The translations under genes and the position numbers were made by a program. The notes beneath the pieces were generated by a model. It worked only from the letters and a program-made list of their open reading frames with translations. It was not told the DNA's origin and did not search any database. 64,000 bases of DNA, taken from NCBI RefSeq assembly GCF_013408745.1, contig NZ_JACCBJ010000001.1:930001-994000 (forward strand). The letters are read 5' to 3'. This DNA comes from Leifsonia soli. Lineage in GTDB: Bacteria > Actinomycetota > Actinomycetes > Actinomycetales > Microbacteriaceae. Below, piece by piece: positions 1-9,589 of the stretch; positions within the stretch are counted from its first letter, which is position 1; every line of letters starts with the position of its first letter.

Positions 1-1
1 C

Positions 2-1183
2 ATCCGGTACGCGCCGACGGCCGGTCCGTCGCGGTGGCTGCTCATCGCGGGCCGCCGGTTCGTCGCAGCAGTCGAGAGCACGGCCTCCGACGAGATCGTG
101 GATGCGGTGTACTGGCTGGCCGACTCGGAGTTCGCGACGATCGAATCCGTCGTCGGGGCGTTCCCGCTCGCCGGACCGGACAGCGTCCGATCGTTCGCCG
201 TGGCGGAGATCGCCGAGCCGAACGCCGCGGGCGAGGTCACCGTGACAGCGGTGGTCCGGGGCTCGGCGGCGGTCGATGTGTTCTCGGTCGGCGGTGCGCG
301 CCGGTTCTCGGCGGGAGGCGTGCAGCCGTGGGTGCTGGCCGAGTTCCGCACGGTGACCGGCCTCGTGCTTCAGGGCGACGACGCGCCGACCGGCCCGGTC
401 GCCCGCCTCTCCATCGGCTCGCTGCCGCTGCGCGTCGGCGTGACCGACGGCGAGCTGCTGACGTGGACGCTGCAGCCGATCGAGCGCGCGGAGCGCAGTC
501 GTGAGACCCCGGCTCCGGCCGCAGCCGTCTCCGGTCCTGCCGCGGAGGAGACCATCATCCGCGCCCGCAACCAGAGTTCGAGCCTGTTCGGGGGCGCGGA
601 CGCCCCGGCGGAGGTTGCTGCGGCGTCCGAGATCGTGCCGCCGCACGCCCATCCCGCCCCGCACGAGCTCCCGGGCGCCGTCGACATCGACGAGTCCGTG
701 ACCCCGCCCGCCGCAGCCGTCGCTCCGGCGCCCGAGCACGACACGCCGATCGCGCCCGCCGGGCCGCTGACCGTCCGCACCGACGAGATGTTCCCGCCGA
801 CCGAGCCCGTCGTGCTTCCCCCGCCGCGCGCGACCTTCGCCGCCCGGATCCCGTCGGGGGACACGATCGCGCTCGACGTCCCCGTCCTGATCGGCCGGCG
901 GCCCGCTCCGCAGCGCGTCGATTCCGGCGCGGAGCCGCGGCTCGTCACGGTGCCGTCGCCCACCCAGGAGGTCTCGTCGACCCATGTCCGCATCGAGCAG
1001 TCGGGGGACGCGGTCGTCGTCACCGACCTCCGCTCCACCAACGGGACGCTGGTGACCGGTCCCGGCGGCGCCCGCCGGCTGCGTCCGGGGGAGTCGTCCG
1101 TGGTGCTCGCGGGGGCGAGGGTGGAGATCGGCGACGGTAATATCATCGAGATCACCGCCCGCAGAGACGAAGGACGCGAGTGA
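2..1183 (+). CDS. FHA domain protein, 5' end outside window
   Basis: The frame is open from the left edge, so the N-terminus is missing; 393 residues are visible. A GTG at 98 could serve as an internal start, but clear protein-like sequence lies upstream of it, so I treat the gene as truncated by the window. The N-terminal half (about residues 1-160) is of unknown type, followed by an Ala/Pro-rich linker, and the last 100 residues form a forkhead-associated domain: LIGRRPAP, SSTHVRI and LRSTNGT are the usual phosphothreonine-binding loops. FHA domains bind phosphothreonine peptides, so this is a likely adaptor for the kinase encoded downstream. It overlaps the phosphatase gene by 4 bp (GTGA), indicating translational coupling. 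Confidence 0.85.
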   Translation: MRYAPTAGPSRWLLIAGRRFVAAVESTASDEIVDAVYWLADSEFATIESVVGAFPLAGPDSVRSFAVAEIAEPNAAGEVTVTAVVRGSAAVDVFSVGGARRFSAGGVQPWVLAEFRTVTGLVLQGDDAPTGPVARLSIGSLPLRVGVTDGELLTWTLQPIERAERSRETPAPAAAVSGPAAEETIIRARNQSSSLFGGADAPAEVAAASEIVPPHAHPAPHELPGAVDIDESVTPPAAAVAPAPEHDTPIAPAGPLTVRTDEMFPPTEPVVLPPPRATFAARIPSGDTIALDVPVLIGRRPAPQRVDSGAEPRLVTVPSPTQEVSSTHVRIEQSGDAVVVTDLRSTNGTLVTGPGGARRLRPGESSVVLAGARVEIGDGNIIEITARRDEGRE

Positions 1184-2016
1184 CCCAGATCGGTCGCAGC
1201 AGCAGACGCCACACCGTGGCTGTCCCCGGCGATCCCGACGCACGCATCAGCCTCGCCTGGGCCGCTCTGAGCGACACCGGATACCGGCGGAGCGTGAACG
1301 AGGACAGCCTCCTCGCGCGTTCGCCGATCTTCGCGGTGGCCGACGGGATGGGCGGCCACACCGCAGGAGACTTCGCCAGCACGGCGGTGGTCACGCGCCT
1401 GGCCGAGAAGGTGAAGGCGGACTTCGTCGGAGAGATCGCCCTCACCGAGGCGCTGCGATCGGCGGTCGACGACATGACCCGCGGCGTCGGCCAGACCGAC
1501 CTCGGGACGGGCACCACGGTCACCGGGATCGCCCTCACCCTGGTCGACGGCAACCCGTACTGGCTCGTGTTCAACATCGGCGACTCGCGGGTGTACAGCT
1601 ACCGCGACGGGACGCTGGAGCAGCTGACCGTCGACCATTCGATCGTCCAGGAGCTGCTGGACGCCGGAGCCATCACCCCGGCGGAGGCCGAGGTGCACCC
1701 GCACAGCAACGTCATCACGCGCGCCGTCGGTTTCAACGAGGACCCGGTGCCCGACTACTTCCTCCTGCCGATCGTCGCAGGCTCCCGGCTGCTGGTGTGC
1801 TCGGACGGCCTGACGAAGGAGCTGACCGAGCACGGCATCCGCTACTTCCTCGGAGAGGGCTCCTCCCCGCTCGACGCCGCCCAGCAGCTGATGGATGCGG
1901 CGCTCGGCAACGGCGGGCGCGACAACGTGACCGTCGTGGTCGTCGACGTGCTGGCGACCCCGGAGTCCGGAGCACACCGCGAGGGCGTCTCCCGCCGGGC
2001 CGCTCGGCGCCACTGA
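1180..2016 (+). CDS. PP2C-family Ser/Thr protein phosphatase
   Basis: 278 residues, the usual length of a soluble bacterial PPM/PP2C catalytic domain with no membrane segment. Metal-binding and catalytic motifs are visible in order: SVNEDS, VADGMGGH, GDSRVY, CSDGL and GRDNVTV. It should dephosphorylate Ser/Thr residues modified by the kinase encoded next. The GTG start at 1180 overlaps the stop of the FHA gene. In actinobacteria this phosphatase is normally cytoplasmic or membrane-anchored (PstP); the absence of a transmembrane tail here means it differs from canonical PstP of the division cluster and belongs to the second, surface-protein type cluster. Confidence 0.93.
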   Translation: MTQIGRSSRRHTVAVPGDPDARISLAWAALSDTGYRRSVNEDSLLARSPIFAVADGMGGHTAGDFASTAVVTRLAEKVKADFVGEIALTEALRSAVDDMTRGVGQTDLGTGTTVTGIALTLVDGNPYWLVFNIGDSRVYSYRDGTLEQLTVDHSIVQELLDAGAITPAEAEVHPHSNVITRAVGFNEDPVPDYFLLPIVAGSRLLVCSDGLTKELTEHGIRYFLGEGSSPLDAAQQLMDAALGNGGRDNVTVVVVDVLATPESGAHREGVSRRAARRH

Positions 2017-2022
2017 TTCTGT

Positions 2023-2037
2023 CCCCCGACTTGGGGG
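2023..2037. promoter_or_regulatory. G/C-block inverted repeat upstream of kinase promoter
   Basis: CCCCC-GACTT-GGGGG lies in the gap after the phosphatase stop. Its centre (2030) is 64 bp upstream of a perfect-looking -10 box, TACAAT at 2094-2099. An almost identical repeat at 39251-39266 has the same spacing to another -10 box, which argues for a regulator site rather than a terminator; it also has no following T-run. Confidence 0.4.
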
Positions 2038-2093
2038 TGAGCGAGTTGTCCCCAGTGCGGGTCCCGGCCGGTCGGGGGCGGTATCCGGCTGCC

Positions 2094-2099
2094 TACAAT
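2094..2099 (+). promoter_or_regulatory. -10 box of kinase operon promoter
   Basis: TACAAT matches the actinobacterial SigA -10 consensus TANNNT well. A transcript would start near 2106, giving a leader of about 47 nt that ends in the GGGAGGAG ribosome binding site at 2142-2149 before the ATG at 2153. No convincing -35 was seen. This would let the kinase and downstream genes be transcribed apart from the FHA/phosphatase pair. Confidence 0.5.
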
Positions 2100-2152
2100 T
2101 GTCAGACGCTTCGCACCGGCGAACGCGTCTCATCGACGAACGGGAGGAGCCG

Positions 2153-3580
2153 ATGGCCCGGCGTTTGCCGTCCCAGCCGCCGAACCTCCCGGGTTTCTCC
2201 TACGTCCGGGTGCTGGGTTCCGGCGGCTTCGCCGACGTGTTCCTGTACGAGCAGAACATGCCGAGGCGCCAGGTCGCGGTCAAGGTGATGCTCGCCGAGG
2301 TGGTCACCAGCCAGGTCAAACAGATGTTCCAGGCCGAGGCGAACCTCATGGCGCAGCTGAGCACCCATCCGTCGATCCTCACCGTCTATCAGGCGAGCGT
2401 CTCCTCCGACGGCCGGCCGTACCTGGTGATGGAGCTCTGTTCCGCCGCGATCGGACAGCGTTACCGCACGGAACCGCTGTCGGTGCCGGAGGCGCTGAGC
2501 GTCGGCGTGCGCATCGCCAGCGCGGTCGAGACGGCCCACCGGGCCGGAGTGCTGCATCGCGACATCAAGCCGTCGAACATCCTGAGCACCGCCTACGGGC
2601 ATCCGGTGCTGAGCGACTTCGGGATCGCCGCAACGCTCAGCGAGGCCGACGTCACCGAGGCGATCGGCCTGTCCATCCCCTGGTCGGCGCCCGAGGTCCT
2701 GCTCGACGAGACCAGCGGCACGATCGCCAGCGAGATCTGGTCGCTCGGGGCCACGCTGTACTCGCTGCTCGCCGGGCGGTCGCCGTTCGAGGTGCCCGGC
2801 AAGGAGAACACGTCCGCCGAGCTCATCCAGCGCATCACCAAGAGCCGGCCGCTGCCGATCGGGCGGGCCGATGTGCCGCCGCGGCTGGAGCAGGTGCTGA
2901 TGCGGGCGATGTCGCGACGGCCCTCCCAGCGGCAGAGGAGCGTTCTGGAGTTCATCCGCGAGCTGCAGGCGGTGGAGACCGAGCTCGGCCTGCCGCAGAC
3001 GCCGATCGAGGTCGCGATGGACGACTGGGCGCTGGCGACCGCCGGCGATCCGGAGGACAGGACCCGGGTGAAGGGCGTCGTCGCGGTCGACCCGGGCGCC
3101 CGCCGGCGCCGGCGCCGCGCGGTTCCCGTGTCCACGACGGTGACCCGCGCACCGACACGCACCGTCGTGCGCGAGAGCGGGAGTGCGCAGACGCCGCAGC
3201 AGGCCGCGCCGGCGAAGACCTCCCGCGCGCTCGTGCTCTCCCTGGTCGCGTGCGCCGTGCTCGTCGTCGTTCTCGCCGTGACCGCATCGATCGTGCTGGT
3301 GCGAGCGGGGGCGAGCGACGACATCCCGACGGTCCGCGATCTCAGCGGCCGGGTGGCCGGCAGCACCATCGTGTTCACCTGGAGCGACCCGGGGCTGCAG
3401 GAGGGCGACACGTACCAGGTGACGGTCGACGACCAGCCGCCCAGCAGCCAGCACGCGACGGAGTTCCGCGTCGACGCGAAGTCGGGTGAGACCGTCTGCG
3501 TCACCGTTACGGTGAACCGCGACGGCAAGACGGGCACGCCGAGCGGCCAGAAGTGCGTCGAGGGGACGGGCGGGACGTGA
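2153..3580 (+). CDS. Membrane-anchored Ser/Thr protein kinase with extracellular Fn3-like domain
   Basis: 475 residues from the ATG at 2153, chosen because GGGAGGAG lies just upstream; a TTG at 2099 in the same frame sits in the promoter and is unlikely. Kinase domain residues about 10-280 has all key motifs: GSGGFADV loop, VAVKVM lysine, HRDIKPSN catalytic loop, SDFGIA and APEV, so it should be active. A basic, disordered juxtamembrane stretch is followed by one transmembrane helix (about residues 363-387) and an extracellular domain of about 85 residues that looks like a single fibronectin-III/Ig fold with a Cys pair. There are no PASTA repeats, unlike PknB. It overlaps the surface-protein gene by 4 bp (GTGA). 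Confidence 0.93.
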   Translation: MARRLPSQPPNLPGFSYVRVLGSGGFADVFLYEQNMPRRQVAVKVMLAEVVTSQVKQMFQAEANLMAQLSTHPSILTVYQASVSSDGRPYLVMELCSAAIGQRYRTEPLSVPEALSVGVRIASAVETAHRAGVLHRDIKPSNILSTAYGHPVLSDFGIAATLSEADVTEAIGLSIPWSAPEVLLDETSGTIASEIWSLGATLYSLLAGRSPFEVPGKENTSAELIQRITKSRPLPIGRADVPPRLEQVLMRAMSRRPSQRQRSVLEFIRELQAVETELGLPQTPIEVAMDDWALATAGDPEDRTRVKGVVAVDPGARRRRRRAVPVSTTVTRAPTRTVVRESGSAQTPQQAAPAKTSRALVLSLVACAVLVVVLAVTASIVLVRAGASDDIPTVRDLSGRVAGSTIVFTWSDPGLQEGDTYQVTVDDQPPSSQHATEFRVDAKSGETVCVTVTVNRDGKTGTPSGQKCVEGTGGT

Positions 3581-6500
3581 CCCGCCTCGGCGCCATCGGG
3601 TCGTGGCTCGCCGCGCACAAGTCCGTCGCGGCGACCGCCGTGAGCGGGACGGCGGTGGCCGCCCTGGTGACGACCCTCGCGGTCGTCTCGGGGGGCTACA
3701 GCGCGCAGCACCTCCGGCTCGACGACGCCTCGGTCTGGGTCGCGAGCGACGCCAAGAAGTCCCTCGGCCGGGCGAACACGGAGATCGACAAGCTCAACTC
3801 GGTGGTGGCCGGGACCGGCGAGGCCCTGGACGTCGTCCAGGACGGCAGGGACGTCCTCCTCCTCGACCGCGAGGCGAACACGATCGCGCTCGTCGATCCG
3901 GCGACGGCAGAGGCGGGCAAGTCGGTGGCGCTGCCGCCGCGTTCTCCGCAGGTGTCGCTCGCGGACGGTCACGTCGCCCTGCTGTCGCAGACCACCGGGC
4001 AGCTGTGGCTGACCGGGGTCGACCAGCTGAAGGACTTCAACTCCGGCTCCGCGGCGACGATCGACCTCGGTGGCCGCGCCGTGTCCGCTATGGACCCGTC
4101 CGGCGTGATGTTCGCGTACCAGCCGTCGACCAGGGCCCTGGTGCGCATCGGCCTCGACGCCGCCGAGCCCTCGACGATGACCGAGACGCTCCGCACCCGG
4201 GGCGACGGCGCCGACGTCTCCCTGACATCCGTGGGAGGCCACTGGGCGCTGCTCGACCCGTCGCAGCGCACGCTGACCCTCGAGGACCGCACGGTGAACC
4301 TCGCCGCCTTCCTCCCCGAGGGGGACGAACCGGTGCTGCAGCAGCCGTCGGAGCGCGGGGATGCCGTGTGGATCGCCTCCACCGCCGGGCTGATCCGCGT
4401 GCCGCTCGCCGGCGGGCCTGCCACGCGGGCGCTCGCTCGCGACTCCGGCGCCCCGGCCGCGCCCGTCACCGTCGACGGGTGCACCTACGCCGCCTGGAAC
4501 GACGGAACGGCCTGGCGCACATGCTCGGCGTCGGGCGCGGGGGATCGGTCGACGCTCGACGGCGTGCCGTCCGGTGCGGTGCTCGGCTTCCGCGTGAACG
4601 GGAACCGCGTCGTGCTCAACGACGGCCGCTCCGGTGTCTCCTGGGCGGTGCAGAGCGGCAACGCACGCATCGACAACTGGGACGAGCTGGTCTCCAAGAA
4701 GACGACGCAGGAGCTCGTCGACCAGACCAAGCAGGACGATGCCCCGCAGTTCGAGAAGCAGGAGCAGCCTCCCGTCGCCGTCGACGACTCGTTCGGCGCC
4801 CGGCCGGGACGCGTGACGCCGCTGCCCGTCCTGCTCAACGACTACGACCCGAACGGCGACGTGCTGACGATCGACTCGTTCACGGCGGTGCCCGCGAGTC
4901 AGGGCTCGATCGAACTCACGAATGCCGACCAGCAGCTCCAGCTGACGCTTCCGGACACGGCCACCGGCACGATCGCCTTCGACTACACGATCTCGGACGG
5001 CCGCGGCGGGACGGCGACGGCGCACGTGACCGTCGCGGTGCGGACGGCGTCCGAGAACAGCCCGCCGGTCTGCGTCCGCAACGCCAAGGCCGTCGTGCAG
5101 TCCGGCGGCCGCGTGTCCACACCGGTGCTCGGCGACTGCTACGACCCGGACGGCGACTCCTTCTACCTCGCCGGCGCGTCCGTTCCCGCTCCCGACGCCG
5201 TCACGTTCACCCCGCAGGGTCAGATCGCCTACTCCGACCACGGCGACGGCGAAGGCGTGAAGGATGTGGCCCTCACCCTCTCGGACGGACGGGCCGAGGC
5301 GGCCGGGCTGCTCGCGGTGACCGTGCGCGCGCCGGGACAGGTGCCGATCATCGCCGATCCGTTCGCCGTCGTGGCCTACCAGAGCCAGGAGGTGACGGTG
5401 TCGCCGCTCGACCACGTTCGCGGCGGCAACGGCACGGTGCGCCTCAGCACCGTCCCCACCAAGGCGGACGCGACGATCACCCCGGACTATCAAGGAGGCA
5501 CGTTCCGCTTCGAGTCCGACCAGGCCGGAACGCACAACATCGAGTACTCGGTGACCGACGGCCTCGTGACGGCGACCGGCGTCGTCCGGGTCGAGGTCAA
5601 GGCGCCCCCGGGGGCGAAGACCGCGCCGATCGCGGTGCCGCACACCGCGTTCATCCGCGAGCAGTCGACGCAGGACGTCGACGTCCTCTCGACCGACATC
5701 GACCCGTCGGGCGGCGTGCTGCTGGTCACGGGCGTGACCGAGCCGGAGGCGGCGACCGGTGTCCGGGTCCAGGTGCTGCAGCAGCGCACCCTCCGCGTCA
5801 CCCTGAGCCGGCCGCTCGAGGGTCCCGTCGACTTCCACTACCGGCTCAGCAACGGCCTGGCCGAGACGATCGGGACGGTCACCGTCGTCCAGCTCCCGCC
5901 GCTCACGGTCCATCAGCCGCCGATCGCCGCCCCCGACAGCGTCTCGGTCCGGGTGGGCGATGTGGTCGACATCCCGGTGCTGGCCAACGACGTGCAGCCC
6001 GACGGCGACAAGCTGACCCTCGACCCGACCCTGGCGACACCGCTCCCCAGCGGCGCCGGCCTCCTCTTCGCCAGCGGCGACCACCTCCGCTACCTCGCGC
6101 CGTCGAAGCCCGGCAACTACACCGCCGCATACAAGGTGTACGGGGCGGACGGCCAGTGGGCGACGGCCGAGGTCACGATCGCCGTGCGCGAGCGCGACGC
6201 CGCGACCAACAACCCGCCCGTTCCGAAGACCGTGACCGCGCGCGTCCTCGCGGGAGACACCGTCCGCATCACCATCCCGCTGTCCGGCATCGACCCCGAC
6301 GGCGACTCCGTGCAGTTCATCGGGCAGGAGACGAACCCGCAGAAGGGCGCCGTGATCGCCTCCGGTCCGGACTGGATGGACTTCCAGGCCGGCGACTACG
6401 CCGCAGGCACCGACACCTTCACCTATGCCGTGGTCGACGCGCTCGGCGCCCGCGCGACGGGCACGGTCCGGGTGGGCATCGCCGCCCGGGTCGAGGGCGC

Positions 6501-9489
6501 ACGGAACCCGGTCGCGGTCGAGGACGACGTGACGGCGCGTCCGGGGCGCACGCTGTCGGTGCAGGTCCTCGCCAACGACAGCGACCCCGACGGCAGCCCG
6601 CTCAGCGTGACCGCGGTCACGTCGCTCGACGGCAAGGCCAAGGCGAAGATCAGCGGCGACGTCGTCACCGTCACGGCGCCCCAGACCGAGGGAGCCTACG
6701 GCTTCCTCTACACGATCCAGAACGAGCGCGGAGGCACCAGCCAGGCGTTCCTACGGCTCACGGTCGACCCGAAGGCGCCGCCCGCGCGTCCGGTCGTCTC
6801 CGACACGACCCTCGGACTCTCCGACATCCTCGGCAAGGACCGTGTCGATGTGAACGTGCTGGCCAACGTGTTCTTCGCCGATGGCCCGGTCTCCAGCCTG
6901 AAGCTCTCGCTGGTGCCCGGATACACGAGCGATGCGCAGGTCACGTCCTCGAAGCGGTTGCGGATCGCGATCGGCGCGAAGAGCCAGGTGGTGCCCTTCC
7001 GTGTCGCGAACCCGGAGGACGAGAGCGTCGTCGCCTACGGCTTCGTACGGGTGCCCGGCTACGACGACGCCCTGCCCCAGCTGAAGCGGGGTGCGCCCAA
7101 GCTGACGGTGGTCAGCGAGAAGACCCTGACCATCCACCTCAACGACTACATCGTCGCGGTGGGCGACAGGAAGGTGCGGCTGACCGACGCGGCGACCGTG
7201 CGCGCCACCCACGCCAACGGCGACGACCTGGTGGCCGGGAGCGACACGCTCCAGTTCACGTCGTCGCCGCGCTACTTCGGGCCGGCCTCCATCTCGTTCC
7301 AGGTCACCGACGGAGCGAGCGCCAACGACCCGAACGCCAACGTCGCGACCATCGTGCTCCCGATCGAGGTCACGCCTCGCGAGAATCAGCCGCCCGTGTT
7401 CACCGGTGCGCTCATCGACTTCGAGCCCGGCCAGACGAAGACGATCGACCTCACCAAGGTGACCAGGTACCCGTACGCCAAAGACGTCGGCGAGCTGGTC
7501 TACTCCATCCAGGATCCCCGTCCCGACGGCGTGTCCGCCTCCCTGAGCGGGCAGAAGCTGACGGTGAGCGTCGCCGCCGACGCGGTCAAGGGCACGCGCC
7601 CATCGCTCTCGATCGGGGTGAAAGACGCCGTCAACGCCGGCCAGGCCGGTCGCATCGACATCTCGGTCGTGCCGTCGACGCGTCCGCTGGCCAGCCCCCA
7701 GCCGGACCGCGTGATCGCTCCGCGCGGGCAGACCTCGACAGTGGATGTGCTGGCCAACGACGGCGCGACCAACCCGTTCCCGGGCAAGCCTCTGCGGGTG
7801 GTCGCGGTCCGCGGTCTGGGGACCGGACTGCCGGACGGCGTCAGCATCACCCCGAGCGCCGACAACTCGGAGCTGCAGATCTCGGTCTCCCAGACGGCTG
7901 CCGCGGCCGATACGACCCTGCAGTACGAGGTCGCGGACGCCACCGGGGATCCGGACCGCTACGTCTGGGGCACCGTGACGGTGTCGGTGCAGGATCGCCC
8001 GGCCCCGGTGTCCAATGTCCAGGTCGGCACGATCGCCGACCGCAGCCTCACGCTCACGTGGATCCCCGGCGCCTTCAACAACTCGCCGATCACCGGCTTC
8101 GAGGTGACCATGGCGTCCGCAGCGAGCGGCGCCGTGCTCTCCACCACGCCGTGCGCCACCACGACGTGCGCGATCACGACGCCGGGCAACGGGTCCTCCA
8201 ACGCCGTCACCCTCAGCGTGCGCGCCAGGAATGCGCTCGGGCTCTCCGACCCGACGGCCTACGCCGAGGCGGTGTGGTCCGATGTGGTGCCGAACGCCCC
8301 GTCCGGCCTGTCGTCGACACCGCTCGACCAGGGGCTCCGCGTCACGTGGTCGAAGCCCGCGGACGCCGCGGGCGCGAGCCCGATCAGCTCCTACGTGGTG
8401 TCGGTGGGCGGCGTGACCAAGGCTCTGCAGGTCTCGGGGTCGGACCCGGTCGGCACCCGGTACGCGCTCAACGTCACCGATCCCGGCATCGCGAACGGAG
8501 CGTCGATCGGATACACGGTCGCCTCCCGCAACGACTTCTACCAGGGTCGGACGACGTGGAATCAGAGCCAGGGGAGCGGTATCCCCGCGGGAGCGCCGAC
8601 CACGACGGGCATCGCCCCGGTGGCCACTCCGAACACGACCGACGGCACCAGCGTGACGCTCAGCTGGTCCAACGTCTTCGGCGACAACGGTGCGGCCGTC
8701 TCCGCCTACTACGTCGCGGTGTTCCAGGGCGGCAACCCCACCTTCTGCCGGGTCGACGGCGTCGAGGACGGGCAACCGGCGCTGAGCACCGGAGGACTCG
8801 GCCGCGTTCAGGGCGGTAGCACCACCTTCGACGGGCTCAGCCCGAACCGCAGCTACAACTTCATCGTCTACGCCTACAACGGCCAGGGCTGCACCCCGGC
8901 CGCGATCGTGAGCGCGACGCCGCGCCAAGCTCCGGGAGCGGTGAGCCAGATCGCGGTGAACGGGCGGGTGCAGAGCGGTGACACCGTCGACTTCCGGGTC
9001 TCCGTGTCCTACCGCGCGGGCGGCGGGTCCAGCCCGGTCTTCGACTACCAGCTGCTGAGCGGGACCGCCGTCGTCGACTCCGGTCAGCTCGCCGGCACCA
9101 CCGGGATCCTCACCGGCTCCAACGGAAGCCACTACGGCGTACCGCTGACCGTGAAGATCACCCGCGTCTGCGAGAGCTACCCGGACAGCGCTCCGCTCTG
9201 CTCCGATCAGTCGGCCACGCAGGACCTGGGCGTCGCGGTGAGCCTCGCCATCGGCGGCGGCCGCTACGACCCCGCGAGTCACGTGTTCACCTGGACCAGC
9301 TGGCCGACCGGTCAGTACGAGGCCGTGACCTACAGCTGCGACGGGACCACTCAGCTGCCGATGCCGGCGACGGGACAGACCGCATCCTGCACCGCCCCGG
9401 CGAACGACCCGTCGCCGACGCTGGTCGTGCGGGTCGTCAGCGGTTCCGACACGTACAGCCAGCCGTACCCGGGATCGAGTCTGCAATGA
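3577..9489 (+). CDS. Giant Ig-like/cadherin-like and fibronectin type III surface protein
   Basis: 1970 residues from the GTG at 3577, which overlaps the kinase stop. A single N-terminal membrane anchor (about residues 12-40) is followed by a region of about 330 residues resembling a beta-propeller, then about eleven tandem Ig/cadherin-like modules (about residues 399-1470), many with the VLANDSDPDG-type calcium-binding-like signature, then three Fn3 modules (about 1474, 1573 and 1673) and a C-terminal beta-rich region. No LPXTG or GW anchor was seen, so it is probably held by the N-terminal helix and projects outward. Related Fn3 proteins sit in the same gene order in bifidobacteria (PFNA cluster) and have been linked to adhesion and cytokine binding; here the ligand is unknown. 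Confidence 0.85.
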   Translation: MTRLGAIGSWLAAHKSVAATAVSGTAVAALVTTLAVVSGGYSAQHLRLDDASVWVASDAKKSLGRANTEIDKLNSVVAGTGEALDVVQDGRDVLLLDREANTIALVDPATAEAGKSVALPPRSPQVSLADGHVALLSQTTGQLWLTGVDQLKDFNSGSAATIDLGGRAVSAMDPSGVMFAYQPSTRALVRIGLDAAEPSTMTETLRTRGDGADVSLTSVGGHWALLDPSQRTLTLEDRTVNLAAFLPEGDEPVLQQPSERGDAVWIASTAGLIRVPLAGGPATRALARDSGAPAAPVTVDGCTYAAWNDGTAWRTCSASGAGDRSTLDGVPSGAVLGFRVNGNRVVLNDGRSGVSWAVQSGNARIDNWDELVSKKTTQELVDQTKQDDAPQFEKQEQPPVAVDDSFGARPGRVTPLPVLLNDYDPNGDVLTIDSFTAVPASQGSIELTNADQQLQLTLPDTATGTIAFDYTISDGRGGTATAHVTVAVRTASENSPPVCVRNAKAVVQSGGRVSTPVLGDCYDPDGDSFYLAGASVPAPDAVTFTPQGQIAYSDHGDGEGVKDVALTLSDGRAEAAGLLAVTVRAPGQVPIIADPFAVVAYQSQEVTVSPLDHVRGGNGTVRLSTVPTKADATITPDYQGGTFRFESDQAGTHNIEYSVTDGLVTATGVVRVEVKAPPGAKTAPIAVPHTAFIREQSTQDVDVLSTDIDPSGGVLLVTGVTEPEAATGVRVQVLQQRTLRVTLSRPLEGPVDFHYRLSNGLAETIGTVTVVQLPPLTVHQPPIAAPDSVSVRVGDVVDIPVLANDVQPDGDKLTLDPTLATPLPSGAGLLFASGDHLRYLAPSKPGNYTAAYKVYGADGQWATAEVTIAVRERDAATNNPPVPKTVTARVLAGDTVRITIPLSGIDPDGDSVQFIGQETNPQKGAVIASGPDWMDFQAGDYAAGTDTFTYAVVDALGARATGTVRVGIAARVEGARNPVAVEDDVTARPGRTLSVQVLANDSDPDGSPLSVTAVTSLDGKAKAKISGDVVTVTAPQTEGAYGFLYTIQNERGGTSQAFLRLTVDPKAPPARPVVSDTTLGLSDILGKDRVDVNVLANVFFADGPVSSLKLSLVPGYTSDAQVTSSKRLRIAIGAKSQVVPFRVANPEDESVVAYGFVRVPGYDDALPQLKRGAPKLTVVSEKTLTIHLNDYIVAVGDRKVRLTDAATVRATHANGDDLVAGSDTLQFTSSPRYFGPASISFQVTDGASANDPNANVATIVLPIEVTPRENQPPVFTGALIDFEPGQTKTIDLTKVTRYPYAKDVGELVYSIQDPRPDGVSASLSGQKLTVSVAADAVKGTRPSLSIGVKDAVNAGQAGRIDISVVPSTRPLASPQPDRVIAPRGQTSTVDVLANDGATNPFPGKPLRVVAVRGLGTGLPDGVSITPSADNSELQISVSQTAAAADTTLQYEVADATGDPDRYVWGTVTVSVQDRPAPVSNVQVGTIADRSLTLTWIPGAFNNSPITGFEVTMASAASGAVLSTTPCATTTCAITTPGNGSSNAVTLSVRARNALGLSDPTAYAEAVWSDVVPNAPSGLSSTPLDQGLRVTWSKPADAAGASPISSYVVSVGGVTKALQVSGSDPVGTRYALNVTDPGIANGASIGYTVASRNDFYQGRTTWNQSQGSGIPAGAPTTTGIAPVATPNTTDGTSVTLSWSNVFGDNGAAVSAYYVAVFQGGNPTFCRVDGVEDGQPALSTGGLGRVQGGSTTFDGLSPNRSYNFIVYAYNGQGCTPAAIVSATPRQAPGAVSQIAVNGRVQSGDTVDFRVSVSYRAGGGSSPVFDYQLLSGTAVVDSGQLAGTTGILTGSNGSHYGVPLTVKITRVCESYPDSAPLCSDQSATQDLGVAVSLAIGGGRYDPASHVFTWTSWPTGQYEAVTYSCDGTTQLPMPATGQTASCTAPANDPSPTLVVRVVSGSDTYSQPYPGSSLQ

Positions 9490-9500
9490 GTTCGGGACGC

Positions 9501-9531
9501 CATACTGATGAGATGTGCCGCTCCGTGCGGC
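9501..9531 (+). promoter_or_regulatory. Possible internal promoter and leader hairpin before moxR
   Basis: The 100-bp gap before the MoxR gene holds CATACT (9501-9506), a fair -10 box, and a small hairpin GCCGC-TCCGT-GCGGC at 9517-9531 that would lie at the 5' end of the transcript. It may uncouple the three-gene MoxR-DUF58-TgpA block from the long surface-protein message. Weak evidence. Confidence 0.25.
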
Positions 9532-9589
9532 CCGCATCCCCTTCCCAGCGGCCCGACCGGCCGCGCCCCGAACCGAAAGAGGCCGGAGC

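Noticed and set aside
3603..8819. A second plus-strand frame of 1738 codons inside the giant surface protein gene
   Set aside because: Arg/Gly/Pro-rich composition without domains; the 1970-residue frame has clear Ig and Fn3 modules and proper coupling to the kinase gene.
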